DNA of 64,000 nt from Limonium bicolor (Eukaryota; Streptophyta; Magnoliopsida; Caryophyllales; Plumbaginaceae), in NCBI GenBank assembly GCA_023374045.1, contig CM041776.1, forward strand, positions 314,390,722-314,454,721, written 5' to 3'. A program made the translations under genes and the position numbers. This document shows, one piece after another, positions 12,293 through 24,254 of this stretch. The notes under the pieces are model-generated. The model saw only the letters and a list, made by a program, of their open reading frames with translations, did not search any database and was not told where the DNA came from. Within the stretch, counting starts at the first letter, position 1. Each line of letters starts with the position of its first letter.

Positions 12293-15200
12293 ATGGATAT
12301 CCTGTGGCCTTCAAGTTCAACCTTAAAGAAATTGAGATTATCAGTAAAGCATAGCAACCACAGCTTAAATAGTGACGGATAAGATACATGCAGTGATAAA
12401 ATGAATTATTTACAACAGAGGAGAAAGTTGCAATAAAATTGTAAGGCTTAAAACGATAAAAAAAAAATAGAGAAATAATGAAACAAATAGAAAGCTGAAA
12501 AGGAAATGAATATATCCCAACAAATAAATATTTGGAAGCAGAACAAATGTCTGCCACATGTGAACGGCCAATCTCTTCAAGATAAAGAAGTTACTTCATG
12601 CAAAGGCTATGGAAATTCATTTTCACGGGGGAGAATGCATATAAATTTTTAAGCAGATAATTCCAAAGTCCATAGTCCCTAGCTCGGTCACCTTAAAGAA
12701 TCAAGAATAAAAGAGTAAACCACAGGCAAGCAATAGCACAAAATCCAACAAAACTAGTCTCTATTGTCAATCACTGAACACTGGGTGTATCACAAACTCC
12801 AATTAGAAAAGCAAATCGCTAAACATAGGGCAGATAAGCATACAACACAATGAGGGTTGTGAGCAAAAATATAAACGCAATTTAAATGTTTGGCCATTGA
12901 AGAATGCAAGACTCCAAAATAAGAAATTTAATAATAAAAAGGCGTTCATCTAAGCATCAACCATAGAGTTAAATATTAGGATTGCCTCTTAAGTGCCAAC
13001 TAGCTACTGAATATAGATTTTCCAAAAGTTTTGGAGTCGTATGGAACAGTGTGTTAAATTGGAGCACAAAGTAGTTCACAACCATGATGCATTTTCTTGC
13101 TTCCATTTCAATATTTATAAAGACATCTATTGTAAAATAGAGCCAGAAGAAGTCTACTAATGCTGCTACACCTTATGCAGTAATCATATTTGGCTGGAAT
13201 ATCAATTTTTGTCATGAAGATCTTCAGCAATCCACCATCCCGGACTCTCTTGAAACAACCAAGGGTTGTTTCCGCCTCACTTTGCAGCTGAAATCATGAA
13301 AAGGATAGTGTAACACAGAGCATCATAGCTCTTCCTGGGATAAATTTGGATGAAATGCTTGGACTCAAAATTTACCTCTGAAAAACTGCTAGATGTCATA
13401 CGGAATGCATGGTTGAAGTGTTCATAAGTATCAGGTGAATGCAGCCTGTTTTGGCTTTCCTTCAATTGCTAAAGTCAAAAATAGAACCAAAAGCAAACAT
13501 GGACGTATTATTTTTAATGCAAACACAGTGGATGCTGCAATGCAAGTACAGGTGTTCTCAGTCGAATAAGACCCTATGCAAGTTAACAAAGCATAGAAAC
13601 ATGCACCAATGAATCCAGAGGTCAAGGGAGCACAGCTGGGTAGACAACATTAAAGCAACTTGCTTGCAAACACATATCTAACTTGAATGTTAATTAATAG
13701 TTCTAACAAACCAATCACAGTTACAACACATACAAAATTAACCTTGATATTCAAGGTAGTCAGCAACAGAGGAGTTATTCAAAGGAAAGTGGTGTTACAA
13801 TAACCTCCCAAATGCCACACATTCACGGGAACATGTTTCTGACACACGAAGACGCAAAAAGTGAAAAGACAAATTCCTTGATTTAGCTAAATATCACTAA
13901 AGTTCGGAAAAAGAAATATATCAATAAATATTATAAAAATATAATGTGATACCAGATAATTTGACACAATTTTCGATCTACAGTATCACACAACTATAGT
14001 AGGATTACAGCTGTGTTATCATTATAACGACATATCTCCAGGTTCAAGTTGTTGTCACATGCATGATGAGGGCCAATACAATGCCCACACAGGACACTGT
14101 AATTTTTTTTTAAAAAAAATCTGCATTTTTAATTGATGATTAGCTTGCTATCAAACAATTAGTAAGCACAATTAAACATTGGCTGATGGTTGCACATCAT
14201 GCCCTGCATCTGATGGGATGATGCGAGCAATCAGCGCACATCACACAGTGCATCTAATAAGTAGTACTGACCTAGAAACAAGTATAAAAAAAGATGAAGC
14301 CATGTTCAGTAAGAATGATTTCCTCTCACAAACTGGGACAAACAATGAGTAGTCAAAGTCATCAGCTTCTTCCTAACAGGGCCAATTCTTGCAGAATACA
14401 TGTAGATTGTTCCATCCACAGAGAAATGAATATATTTAGGAAATATGTTGTACCTTTGCATTATTATTCTTATGCCGAGGGCGAAGCAATAAACCATTCT
14501 CAGTAAGTGCTGCATTGACTGCATTACAGAAAAACTCAGAAGTCAGTATAGAAGCGTGAAAATCCATGTGATTAAGAGACTTGCCATGGTCTGTTCTTTA
14601 TTATTCACACATAGAAAGGGAAAAAGGAAAGCAAGCAAGAATGGAAATGTATCCCTTATCATCACAGTTATATGTTTCTTCAGTGAGAGAGACCACTACC
14701 GGACACTAATGTTTTGAAGAAGAACCAATTCGCTCAGAACTAGTTAAAGGGGTCTTGAAGAATAAACAAGGTGAGAAAAGTTCCCAACCCCAAATTGACA
14801 TTCAAGAGGAAACTTGCACCCTTTCAATCCTTCTCACCAAAAACTGATATCAAGTGTGCCTACTAAAACCTACTAAAATAATCCTACAGCAGACAATTTA
14901 TAATCCCAAAAACCTATGGATAAAGTCTCCAATAGATAGAAAAAACTGGTATCAAAAGATAAGGAGGACAGAGTTAACAAAAGATAGAATAACTTGTATA
15001 TAGAAAATTCTAAAGAAGAATAGAGATAAAAGATACTTATATGGAAGAAAAATTGTTAAATTCTTCCGCACTAATTACTCCTTGTTGCAGTATCTTGCAT
15101 CAAACAGCTCTCCTGTGGGCGGACCCATCTTTGACGGTGATAAACCGCCCAAGCCCACTCCCAAAAATTTGAACCCTAACAACTTCCTAACAACTAGGTG

Positions 15201-16039
15201 TTAAACACGTCCAACAAATATTGACAAACTTCAAAGTATTTGTCACTGTGAAAACATTAGATTAAAAAGTACACAATCAAAAGTTGGCATGATATGAGAT
15301 AACAGACCAGAGAAACATTGAGATTTTGGCAGAAAAATAACAGGTCAAGTTTATCCAGTAAAGGACATGATCCAAATACTTAGTCAACTTCAGGTATGCA
15401 CTGTCGAATTCAAACAAGTTCAGATTTTGTAAGAATAAAAAAAAGCATCATTAAACATTTGCACTTACCTAAGAAATCTAATGTGACGCAAAATATCTGC
15501 ATAGCATTCATGGACTTTCTGATTTGAAGTCTACCAGAGTTCTTTGCAAGGTATGACAATATGACAGAGATCACGTGACCACTCAGGCAATCGTAGCCCC
15601 AAACTGAACTCCTTTGTCGTGCCCATACCTGAAAATGAACGAACGATCAATTATATGATCCATGGAGCCTTGCAACAATTGAATTATGTGTCAGGGCACA
15701 ACTATATTGCCTACCTTTAGCAAGACCAGTGCCTCTCCAAGCTCCTTCCACCCGAGACATATTCCCTTAATACTTTCTGAAACCTCTTCCATGAACATAT
15801 CTTCCAAAATGCTACAGTTATATACTGGTGTAGGTTGGGGCATCCCATCTTCAGTTGCAAACAAAAGAACATTGTAGCACACCGACTTAGTAGAGTATGA
15901 AGTGGATCATCAAGGCAGAGTATACTACCTTTCTCTAGAGCACGAACATTGTTGCGAGTCAGATTTAGTTTCTGGACACTAAATAAAGAATTGGCAGTGG
16001 GTATTATCCGTATAGAAAGTCCTGGAGCGGCAGCCAAAC
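12293..16039 (-). CDS. NRAP/NOL6/UTP22 nucleolar protein, internal fragment of seven exons
   Basis: Exons inferred from GT-AG sites and phase: 16039-15929, 15848-15715, 15628-15469, 14518-14454, 13459-13376, 13287-13172 and 12321 into the gap. All phases join without a stop, giving about 232 residues. Family motifs: GLSIRIIPTANSLF, LNLTRNNVRAL, YNCSILEDMF, LLKVWARQRSS, SMNAMQIFRVTLDF, NHAFRMTSSSF, KIDIPAKYDYCIRLNL. NRAP (yeast Utp22, human NOL6) acts in the nucleolus in the UTP-C module of the small-subunit processome, in 18S rRNA maturation. The full protein is about 1000 residues, so only the domain 1-2 part is here. N-terminal exons would lie above 16040, but the intron runs into the Copia LTR at 16269. 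C-terminal exons are lost at the gap. Introns 15468-14519 and 14453-13460 show nothing else. Confidence 0.85.
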
Positions 16040-16268
16040 CTGAAGCCATAAAATTTTAAGAAGCAGAGAACATAGGTCACAGAGATCAAAAAACGTTCAA
16101 ACAGGTCCGCCCAGCAAAAAAAAGGAATGAATTACACAGTTCATTTCATGTAATAATACAGAAACAAGGTGGAAAAATAGATTGTTGGACCTCGGGTGAC
16201 AATCAATGATCACCCCTTTTTTAACTCTCAATTTTTCTGAGGTACAATGTGCTCGATCTGCCTGCCCT

Positions 16269-16539
16269 AATGATAAATGTAGGAGAATGATTCTGAAAGA
16301 GAATTGAAAAGATTAACGAGAGAGAATAAATAAGTGAAGTAGAGGAGATTTCTGTGTATTCACTGTGTTGGGAACGAAGGTCATAGGCATATATGTACAC
16401 CAATGAGAGAAACTAAAAGGAAAACAAAGGCTAAAAGAAGATATCCTAATAAATGCTAAAAGAAGATATCCTAATAAATGCTAATAAATACGGGAATATA
16501 TACTTCCACCCGAACTGGGAAAGAAAATAACAAAGTGTC
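16269..16539 (-). repeat. 3' LTR of Copia C2, outer part
   Basis: It begins TGATAAATGTAGGAG and follows the Copia LTR to AAAGTGTC, where element A interrupts it. The last 29 bases of this LTR (CTAACATATG...CCTAACA) resume at 29851-29879. Next comes the minus-strand polypurine tract (CCCCC on plus, 29880-29884). Confidence 0.9.
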
Positions 16540-18027
16540 TGATAAGCCTCAGACTTATCATGAACTAGAATTAGAGCAATAATAGTCAGAATAAGGTTAC
16601 AATAGCTAATATTTATGTTATATCATATATAAAGTTTATTATTTATGTTCAGACTTATCTTTTATATATTTTCATTCAAGGAATAAATTCTGATCAAGTG
16701 ACGCCAGGCATGATGCCGAAAGTATGGTTCACGGTATAAATAGAGAAAGACAGACGTCAAGCCGGATGCAGTGCCGGGTGCATCCTATCCGGCATAAGCA
16801 AACGTCACCACGGTTGACCATTGAGTTAATGACCGTTACCAATCCAGCCTCTACCGGGTATGGTGCCGGACATCTCCTATCCGGCACAAGAAACTCTTCA
16901 CTCAGATTTGGCGGTTTCGACCGTTAAAGATTAGCACGTGTTTTATATGGTGCCGGATGACATTGACCGGCATGACACCCGGCACAAAGGAGAATGATGC
17001 TTATAAATAGGGCGACATTCTCCACAATTTGATACACTTGAACACATCCCCACACTCCACTCATTTCTCCAATTCCGCATCCATTCCAAAGTGTTGGTGT
17101 CCAGGGAAGTTCTATGCAACTTTCCACGTGAAGAGAAGGAAATTCATGGCGGGTTAAGGCTACGACCAATTCCCTTATCTTCCTTGTATTCTTTCTTTTA
17201 ATCTGTGTGGATGGTGGAGTAGAATTCCTTGTCGTCCTTGGTTAGGGATGATTCTCTTTGTAATACATTTATGATCATTTAATAAAGTTATGAGTTTCCA
17301 ACTTAGATTTTGATCTTTATGCAAAAGGTAGAATGAGTTCACTAATTGTTCTCCTTTACTTCAAAATTCTAACAGAATAGGTTGAAGAGATCTAAGTGAT
17401 CTTTGCATTTGTCTTCTATAAATTAGGAGATGGAAATTAAGATTTGGAATTAACCATTTTATTCTCCTCTTTCTTGTTCGTTTATTGGCAATAGATTTGC
17501 TGGATTCGATAATGGATTGAGAGTGTTTGTTTCGACTAGAAACATGTAAAGCAATGTTGACATTTTGGCACTACCGGATGCAATGCCGGGTGTCTGGTGT
17601 CCGGCACATTCAAAGTTCTTGAATGTGTCGTGCATCTTTTGTCCGACATAAAATCCGGCGTGTTCAAGAGTTGGTTAATTCGAAACTTGTCAATTTGACT
17701 TAGTGATCATACTTGTTATTAGATTGATTATTATCCCGAAACAAGGGTAATATATTATAAATATCATTTAGATAGATTATTGGATAGTTTATTTAATTCA
17801 AATTGTTATTTATCTTTTCCCCCCTTTTATTAGAATAGGTTATTACCGAGGATTAGACTAATTTTCTATTAAGTCCCTTGGGTTCGATACTCTTGGTCGT
17901 AATTTGCTTACGCTATATTCCGACCGGGATTTTTGCTACCCGTAGTAGAGTTGTAGGATTCTTTCATTCTTTTATTATTTTTATTCATTTTTGTACATAG
18001 TTCCACCCTACAAAATTCTTGTTAGCA
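16540..18027 (+). repeat. 5' LTR of element A, 1488 bp
   Basis: TGATAAGCC to TTAGCA. It contains a GC-rich block (16685-16985) of CCGG-centred inverted-repeat modules, for example CCGGATGCAGTGCCGGG, with another module at 17574-17610. A TATA box lies at 17001. It matches 28396-29845 over its length, with small indels (for example a shorter module block near 29450 in LTR 2). Confidence 0.92.
17001..17010 (+). promoter_or_regulatory. TATA box in LTR of element A
   Basis: TTATAAATAG lies about 460 bp into the LTR, just downstream of the GC-rich module block, a normal place for a U3 promoter. The second LTR reads TTACAAAAAG at the same place (28872-28881), so its TATA is lost. Confidence 0.6.
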
Positions 18028-18033
18028 AAATGG

Positions 18034-18500
18034 TGATAAGTGTCTAAATGAGCATGTTTTATGAGTGTATTCATATATTATATCAACACTTTTCTGCTAA
18101 TTTCTCACTTATCGTATGTTTTTCCTCTAGTTTATGTTTTATTGATTATCTCACAAATTTATTGGTTAAAACATGAGGAAAAACCAAGCTAAGAGCAAAG
18201 TACATGAAGAGACGAACGCATAGGCGCAGACGGCTCGAAAAACGGAGTCCAAACGAAGAATCTAGAGCCGGTCAAAGTTTGTGTCTGCATGGTGTCCGCA
18301 TGAGCGTCCGCCCAAAACTAGGAGGACACACACGAGGACACACAGGCGGACAGGGAATGTATCGCGTAAGGACTAGTTCTGTCCGCGTGATATTAGGCGG
18401 ACAGAAGGGAGGACAAGACACGTCCGCATGAGCGTCCGCCCAAAACAGCGAGGACACAAGCGAGGACACAAGCGAGGACACAACGTGAGACGTCTGCGTG
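18034..18500 (+). repeat. Truncated first LTR of element B
   Basis: It begins TGATAAGTGTCTAAATGAGC and follows the B LTR until about 18500 (GACGTCTGCGTG). There it jumps directly to sequence that otherwise lies at 24684 in the 3' internal region. Two or three bases (GTG) are shared at the junction, suggesting a microhomology deletion. Confidence 0.85.
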
Positions 18501-19311
18501 AACAATGAGGACATTGTTCAATTTAAGTGTGGGGGAGTGTGCCCTTTTCGGTGACATTTTATGCTAAAATGCTTAATCTCTCTACTTATCTTGCGTTTGT
18601 TCAAATTCAATATCGTGGACCCTTTATATGTGGGTTGTTCTCTTTAAGAATAAATACTGTTATGAATTGTGGGATAAATGGTATAAATGGTATAAATGGT
18701 ACAAATTCAAAAATTTTAAAATTTTGATTACTTTTGAGGAGCATTTTTATGCGGTGTGACCAAATGATCTGCAATGGTTGGATTTTTATTGCTCAGGGGT
18801 TCTTTCTGTCTTCTCTCTTAGGGATTGCTAAGGGGTGCTTCTCTGTCAAAAAAGAGGAAAATATATAATAAATAAGGGACTTGCGAGACACCATTGGTAA
18901 CCAACAAAGAGAGTTGAGTGTTCTTAAATACAAAGGCTTGATACCTACATATTATCTTCTCATCTCTTATGCAAAAGTGAAACAAATGCAGAAATCTATT
19001 TTTCCTTTTGTTTTCCTCAATGCCCATTCTTGAGAGAAGTTGGCCATGGTAAAAGTTCTCAAAGTCACCTTAAATCAAGAAGCATTGAAGTACTCTGGAT
19101 CATACCCCGAAACTCAAATTTTTATTTTTGCCCTGAGTACACCTATGCCACCAGTAGGTGATGAATCACACTCCTCTAAAAAGTTTAAGATCATGTACTA
19201 TTGACTTCTTTATCCTACCCTTCATAATAGTATTTGTTAATATTGAGCATTCCCTACTTGCTTGGGTACATGGTTTTGCTTGAGGACAAGCAAAAGGTAA
19301 GTGTGGGGGTG
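18501..19311 (+). repeat. Extra copy of the 3' internal region of element B
   Basis: Nearly identical to 24684-25486. It starts with GAACAATGAGGACATTG and AAGTGTGGGGGAGTG and ends with the polypurine tract AAGTGTGGGGGTG directly before the next LTR. No coding content. Confidence 0.88.
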
Positions 19312-20952
19312 TGATAAGTGTCTAAATGAGCATGTTTTATGGGTATTTCATATATTATATCAGCACTTTTCTGCTCATTTCTCACTTATCGTATGTTTTT
19401 CCTCTAGTTTATGTTTTATTGATTATCTCACAAATTTATTGGTTAAAACATGAGGAAAAACCAAGCTAGGAGCAAAGTACACGAAGAGACAAACGCATAG
19501 ACGCAGAAGGCTCGAAAAACGGAGTCCAAACGAAGAATCTAGAGCCGGTCAAAGTTTGTGTCCGCATGGTGTCCGCATGAGCGTCCGCCCAAAACTAGGA
19601 GGACACACACGAGGACACACAGGCGGACAGGGAATGTATCGCGTAAGGACTAGTTCTGTCCTCGTGATATTAGGCGGACAGAAGGGAGGACAAGACACGT
19701 CCGCATGAGCGTCCGCCCAACTTGGCGAACAGCCACGCGGACAAGAGTAAAATGTAGCGCAGATCCACTGTCGCGACAATTTTCTTCCCCAATTGCCCAG
19801 TTGCTTGTTGCGGCGCCTACAGACATGTCGAACTGCTCCGTTAACAATATCAGGCACCTCCCTTATCCTGTAAATCATTTCACGCGTAGTGCCACCCTAA
19901 TCAACTCAAGTTCTGTCTCCTCTCCAGCTCTATCTTCAATCATCCTCTGCCTCTATATAAACCCACTCCTTCTACCATAAATAAACTGCACCACGTACGA
20001 GAGACTGAAAGAAATCACAAAAACAGCACCACACTCCATTCTCTTCCATTCAATTCCTCCCGTAACACCATAACTCTCCATCTTTTATTTATTTCACCAC
20101 TCCACCACATTTACTCACGTACGTACTCAAACAGAAGCAGTATTTTACAAAGAGAGAAAAGAGGCAGTAGAAGTGAGAGCGAGTGCAGACCCGTTCTTCG
20201 CAAGCAGTTTCTGAATAATGGCTATTTCTATCTTTACTCTGTTTTTAGTACTGTCAATGTCTGAGTAATTTTATATTTGTGCTTAGGATGGGTGTTTAAC
20301 CCCAAAATAATTCAGACGTATTTATAATACCGGGTTTGCTTATAAATATTTGTTTTAGCTCTCGAAATTATTAAATGCTTAACAACTGATCATTTTTATG
20401 CATTTACGGTTTCTCTAATTTCAATGATTTTGTAAATTAGAGAATAGGCCACAAAGAGAGATAAACGTTAGATATTATCTCCTTGATTAGCAAATAAAAT
20501 CCATCGCTGTTATAAAAAGAATTCTCGCTTAAAGCTAATTAATGATTTTAGACTTTTTCTGATTGTAAAAAGTCTATTGAATTAATTAAGAGTTGTCCTT
20601 ATCTATGATTTAGGAAGGCCACAAGATAAATTCTTAACAGACAAATAAGAGCAAACCAGGATTATAATTAATATCTGAATTATATTTGGGCGATTTCACC
20701 TTCCTTAGCACATTTTCCATCCACTTAATTCACAACTGTTTTATTTAAGCTTTTTATTATCTCTGTACTATCCAACAACAAATCAAGCTTGCCTCCGGCT
20801 AAACCCCTTTTTACAGTTTTTATTAACTACCAAGACTAGGATAATTGAACAATTTCCCTGTGGATACGACACTTGTTTTTACTCCGAATAGGTGCACTTG
20901 CCTATTAGTTTGCTATAAATCTTATATATTAACGTGTAGTTTTATCCCAACA
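19312..20952 (+). repeat. Middle LTR of element B, 1641 bp
   Basis: TGATAAGTG to CCCAACA, followed by a PBS, so it acts as the 5' LTR of the gag-protease unit. It lacks about 100 bp of the GTCCGC/GCGGAC repeat block present in the LTR at 25487-27218. Confidence 0.92.
19954..19960 (+). promoter_or_regulatory. TATA box in LTR of element B
   Basis: TATATAA in the context CCTCTATATAAACCC, repeated in the last LTR at 26218-26225. Inference from sequence and position only. Confidence 0.55.
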
Positions 20953-20958
20953 AGTTTT

Positions 20959-20976
20959 TGGCGCCGTTGCCGGGGA
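20959..20976 (+). other. Primer-binding site of element B (tRNA-Asp type)
   Basis: TGGCGCCGTTGCCGGGGA begins six bases after the LTR end at 20952. Athila and Tat lineages use this PBS. Confidence 0.9.
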
Positions 20977-21057
20977 ATTGATTCCATCAATTTCCCTAGT
21001 TTCCGGTAGTTCACTTGCTATACTGTAATATTTGTTTATATTATTTTGTTGTTAATC

Positions 21058-21445
21058 TAATTTCGGACATCTAATTTCGGACATCTGACTTCGGACATTT
21101 GACTTCTGACATCTGACTTCTGACTTTGACATCTGACTTCTTAATATTATTGTCATTTAATTTCCATTGTCCTTAACATTTAATTCCATTGTCCTTAACA
21201 TTTAATTTCCATTGTCCTTAATTTAATTCCATTGTCCTTAACATTTAAATTCCATTGTCCTTAACATTTAATTCCATTGTCCTTAACATTTAAATTTCCA
21301 TACTAACTTATAATTTCTTCTCTAACTACTAACTTATAATTTCTGTCATTTAATTTTCTTCATTTAAATTTCTGTCAACTAACTACTAACTTATAATTTC
21401 TGTCTCTAACTACTAACTTATAATTTCTGTCATTTAATTTCCCTT
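21058..21445. repeat. Short tandem repeats in the gag leader of element B
   Basis: The leader holds degenerate runs: first GACATCTGACTTC-like units (about 21060-21140), then about six units of TTTAATTCCATTGTCCTTAACA (21160-21300). These are followed by units of CTAACTACTAACTTATAATTTCTG (to 21445). Non-coding. Confidence 0.85.
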
Positions 21446-21614
21446 GTTACTTATTTTCTGTCATTTTACTCTTGTAAAAAAAATATAAAAAAAAAGAATA
21501 TATTTCAGTGTTGTTTAATTAACGTTTATCAGCCTAACCAATATCTCTGCCTTTCTTATTCTATTTACTAATTAATTTCACAGCTTCTGACAAACCACAA
21601 GTTATCTTCTGTGC

Positions 21615-23329
21615 ATGCCAAATACTCGAACCCGAGGTTCTCCACCTATCAGTCCGAGACCCGAACCCGAGCGCACTTTATTACAAGCACAAAGAAACCT
21701 GAGAAATCAAGCCATGGCCGATAACAAAGTTATAAATGAAATGGACCATGCAAATCAACCAGAACACCATGCTCTCTCTGACTACCACCAACCGGATACC
21801 GAAGGAAGAGCATCAGCCATAGTTCTCCCTGAACTAACACCACAAGAAGCCGGACGATGGGCTTTCAAAACCCACTACATCACCGCCGTCCAGGATTTAG
21901 GCAAGTTTAGTGGAGCGAACCCAGATGAAGCCCCAAATCATCTGAGTCTCTTCCTAGACTTCTGCAATTCCTTTGGTCAGACCGGCAACGTCAAAGAAAG
22001 AATCCGTCTACAACTATTTCCTCACTCGTTGTCGGATTCAGCAAACAGGTGGTACCGAAGTCTTCCCTCCCGATCAATCACCACATGGCTGCAAATGGCC
22101 CAAAAATTCCTTGCCAAATACTACCCAACCAGTAGAACGAGGCAATTGATCGGAAATCAACACTTCTGTCAGGAACCGGGAGAAACGTTGTACGACGCAT
22201 GGGACAGATTCAAGGATATGCTAATGAAATGTTCCCACCATGGTCTCGACGATCAATCCCTCTGCCTGTCATTCTTCAATGGTCTAGATGATGGAAACCG
22301 ACTACTCGTCAATTCCTCTGCAGGAGGAAGTTTCATGATGAAATCTCCTAAAGAAGGAATGGACCTTCTCGAAACCATGACAAGCAATACAAGACAGTGG
22401 ACGAGATCCAAGGGAAGAACGCCACGAGCAGCAGGCCTACTCCACGTTGAGCCTACGGATCATTTATCAGCCCAGATCTCGTCCCTTGCAAAGATGGTGG
22501 AAAAGCTAACAACATCTCAAAACGAAATCGTAAAAACAATAGCTTCCCCACCTACAAGTTCACCACCAGTTCCACCTACAGAAGGATGTGTCATATGCGC
22601 CGGTCCTCATGAAACCCATCAGTGCGAAGGTAAAAACCAGTACGAGGATGTAAACTTCATAGGAAACCGCCCCGGTAATTCCTACAACAATAACTTCAAC
22701 AACAACTACCCATGGAGAAATCACCCGAATTTCTCATGGAAAAACAATGATCAGAACCAAGGAGGGCAGAACAACAATTCCAATACCTATCAGGGAAACA
22801 GACCCCTACCAAATTCTAATATGGGTTATAGAGCACAAGGTGCCCCTCCAGGTTTCCAGCAACAACAACAACCATCCTCAACCTCTTCTGATCCAAATGA
22901 GGAATTCAGGAACTTAATGAAAGGATTCGTGACTACGACCCATACCAGACTCGTGGATCAAGAAGCCACTAACAGAAGGGTTGAAGCCCAGATACAACAA
23001 CCAACCAACAGTTGGAGCAAATCAGCCAGCAGCTTGCACAAAGGCCACCTGGTGCCTTCCCTAGTCAGCCAAATCCAAATCCAAGGGAACAGGCCAAGGC
23101 AGTGACATTGAGAAGTGGTAGGCCGCTCAACTCATCTCTTCCCCGAGATGATACTGATAACCAAGAACAGCAAGCTCATGAGCCTCAAGAAAATCCAGAA
23201 GAAGAACAGGAAGATGCTGAAGAAGCCCCACCTCCTACGAAAATTATTTCCGAGAGAAGGAGCCTCCTGAATCTACTCCTTCCTCTCTCACTAAAATTCT
23301 TCCCCCACTTCCTTTTCCAAACAGAATAA
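21615..23329 (+). pseudogene. Athila-type gag polyprotein of element B, with frameshifts
   Basis: The frame 21615-23105 starts at ATG (MPNTRTRGSPP) and gives 496 residues. A retrotrans_gag domain spans roughly residues 85-230 (LGKFSGANPDEAPNHL, FPHSLSDSANRWYRSLP, FNGLDDGNR). A zinc-knuckle-like CX2CX3HX4C follows at about residue 327 (CVICAGPHETHQC), then an Asn/Gln-rich tail. Near 23005 the frame shifts and the conserved tail (EQISQQLAQRP, KAVTLRSGRPL) continues in the frame 23012-23329. The Glu/Pro-rich end is lost by another shift near 23285. The product would be the structural particle protein. The long intact N-terminal frame implies recent activity or mobilisation. Confidence 0.88.
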
Positions 23330-24254
23330 GAAAGAAAAATTTAGATGAACAGTTTGGAAAGTTTCTAACTCACTTCAAGAAACTAACGATTAATATTCCT
23401 TTTGCAGATGCTTTAAAACAAATGCCAATATACGCAAAGTTCATGAAGGATATCATCACCAACAAAAGATCGTTGCAGGAAGTGGAAACTGTACACCTTA
23501 CACAGGAAGTGTCAGCAGTGCTTCTCAAGAGTCTCCCTCCAAAACTTGGAGACCCAGGTTTGCCAATTATTCCATGTTCCATTGATAATGTTGATTGTGG
23601 TAGTGGGCTATGTGATCTAGGAGCTAGTATCAATTTAATGCCACTCTCAACTTTCAACAAACTTAAGATTGGTAAATGCATGCCTACTTCTATTCAATTA
23701 CAATTAGCAGATAGATCTTTAGTATTCCCAAAAGGGATAATAGAAGATTTGATTGTTACTGTAGGAACTTTTGTGTTCCCCGCTGATTTTATTGTAATTG
23801 ACATGGAAGAAGACACTAGGGTGCCCTTAATCTTAGGACGACCTTTCATGAGAACTGCTAGAGCACTAATCGATGTTGAAAAAGGAAAAATCATTTTAAG
23901 GCTGCATAACGAAACTTTAGAATACGACATGTCCAAGGTTATAAAGAAACCCGCTCATATGAAGACACCTTTTCCATGGACATTGTCGACTCTATTGTGC
24001 AGGATAATTCATCTGCTATTATTCGTAATGATGCTCTTGAAAATGCTTTAGTTGAATCCTGTGATAACCAACTAATACACCCTGACACAATCAAAATGGT
24101 AGCAGCTCTGGATAAAAGAAAATTATATACCAAACCACGCTACCCACCACCAGAACCATTAGAGCATTCCACTCAACAAATTTCAAAAATTCATGATGAC
24201 CGTCCCACCCAACCGTTGAAGCCGACTTCAACATTCATATTCGATCCCGGATGA
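23330..24254 (+). pseudogene. Athila-type protease region of element B, pol truncated after it
   Basis: From 23330 an open frame carries LDEQFGKFLTHFKKL and INIPFADALKQMP, then (frame from 23422) a retropepsin-like domain with CDLGASINLMPLSTF. In this lineage DLGAS replaces the usual DSGA/DTGA. VPLILGRPFMRTARALIDV is the typical flap-to-ILG motif. Near 23965 the frame shifts again into SMDIVDSIVQ to FDPG (stop 24254). Normal Athila pol continues into RT, RNase H and integrase. Here the next sequence is already the post-pol spacer (CTTTCCGGGAGGCAACCCGG at 24299-24319). The enzymatic core is missing. Confidence 0.87.

Noticed and set aside
11706..12557. Long open frames spanning the N run on both strands
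   Set aside because: They are open only because N codons are not stops; the flanking translated parts belong to different genes.
14101..14120. T8A8 palindrome in an NRAP intron as a terminator or hairpin
   Set aside because: Low-complexity homopolymer pair in an AT-rich intron; no reason to assign function.
13477..14453. Additional NRAP exon between exons 4 and 5
   Set aside because: Phases of the flanking exons join directly and the length fits the family alignment as I remember it, so no extra exon is needed.
18204..18431. Arg-rich frame in the B LTR
   Set aside because: Arises from the GTCCGC/GGACAC repeat block and recurs, shifted, in the other LTRs.
23694..23936. Minus-strand frame opposite the B protease
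   Set aside because: Antisense shadow of the protease coding sequence.
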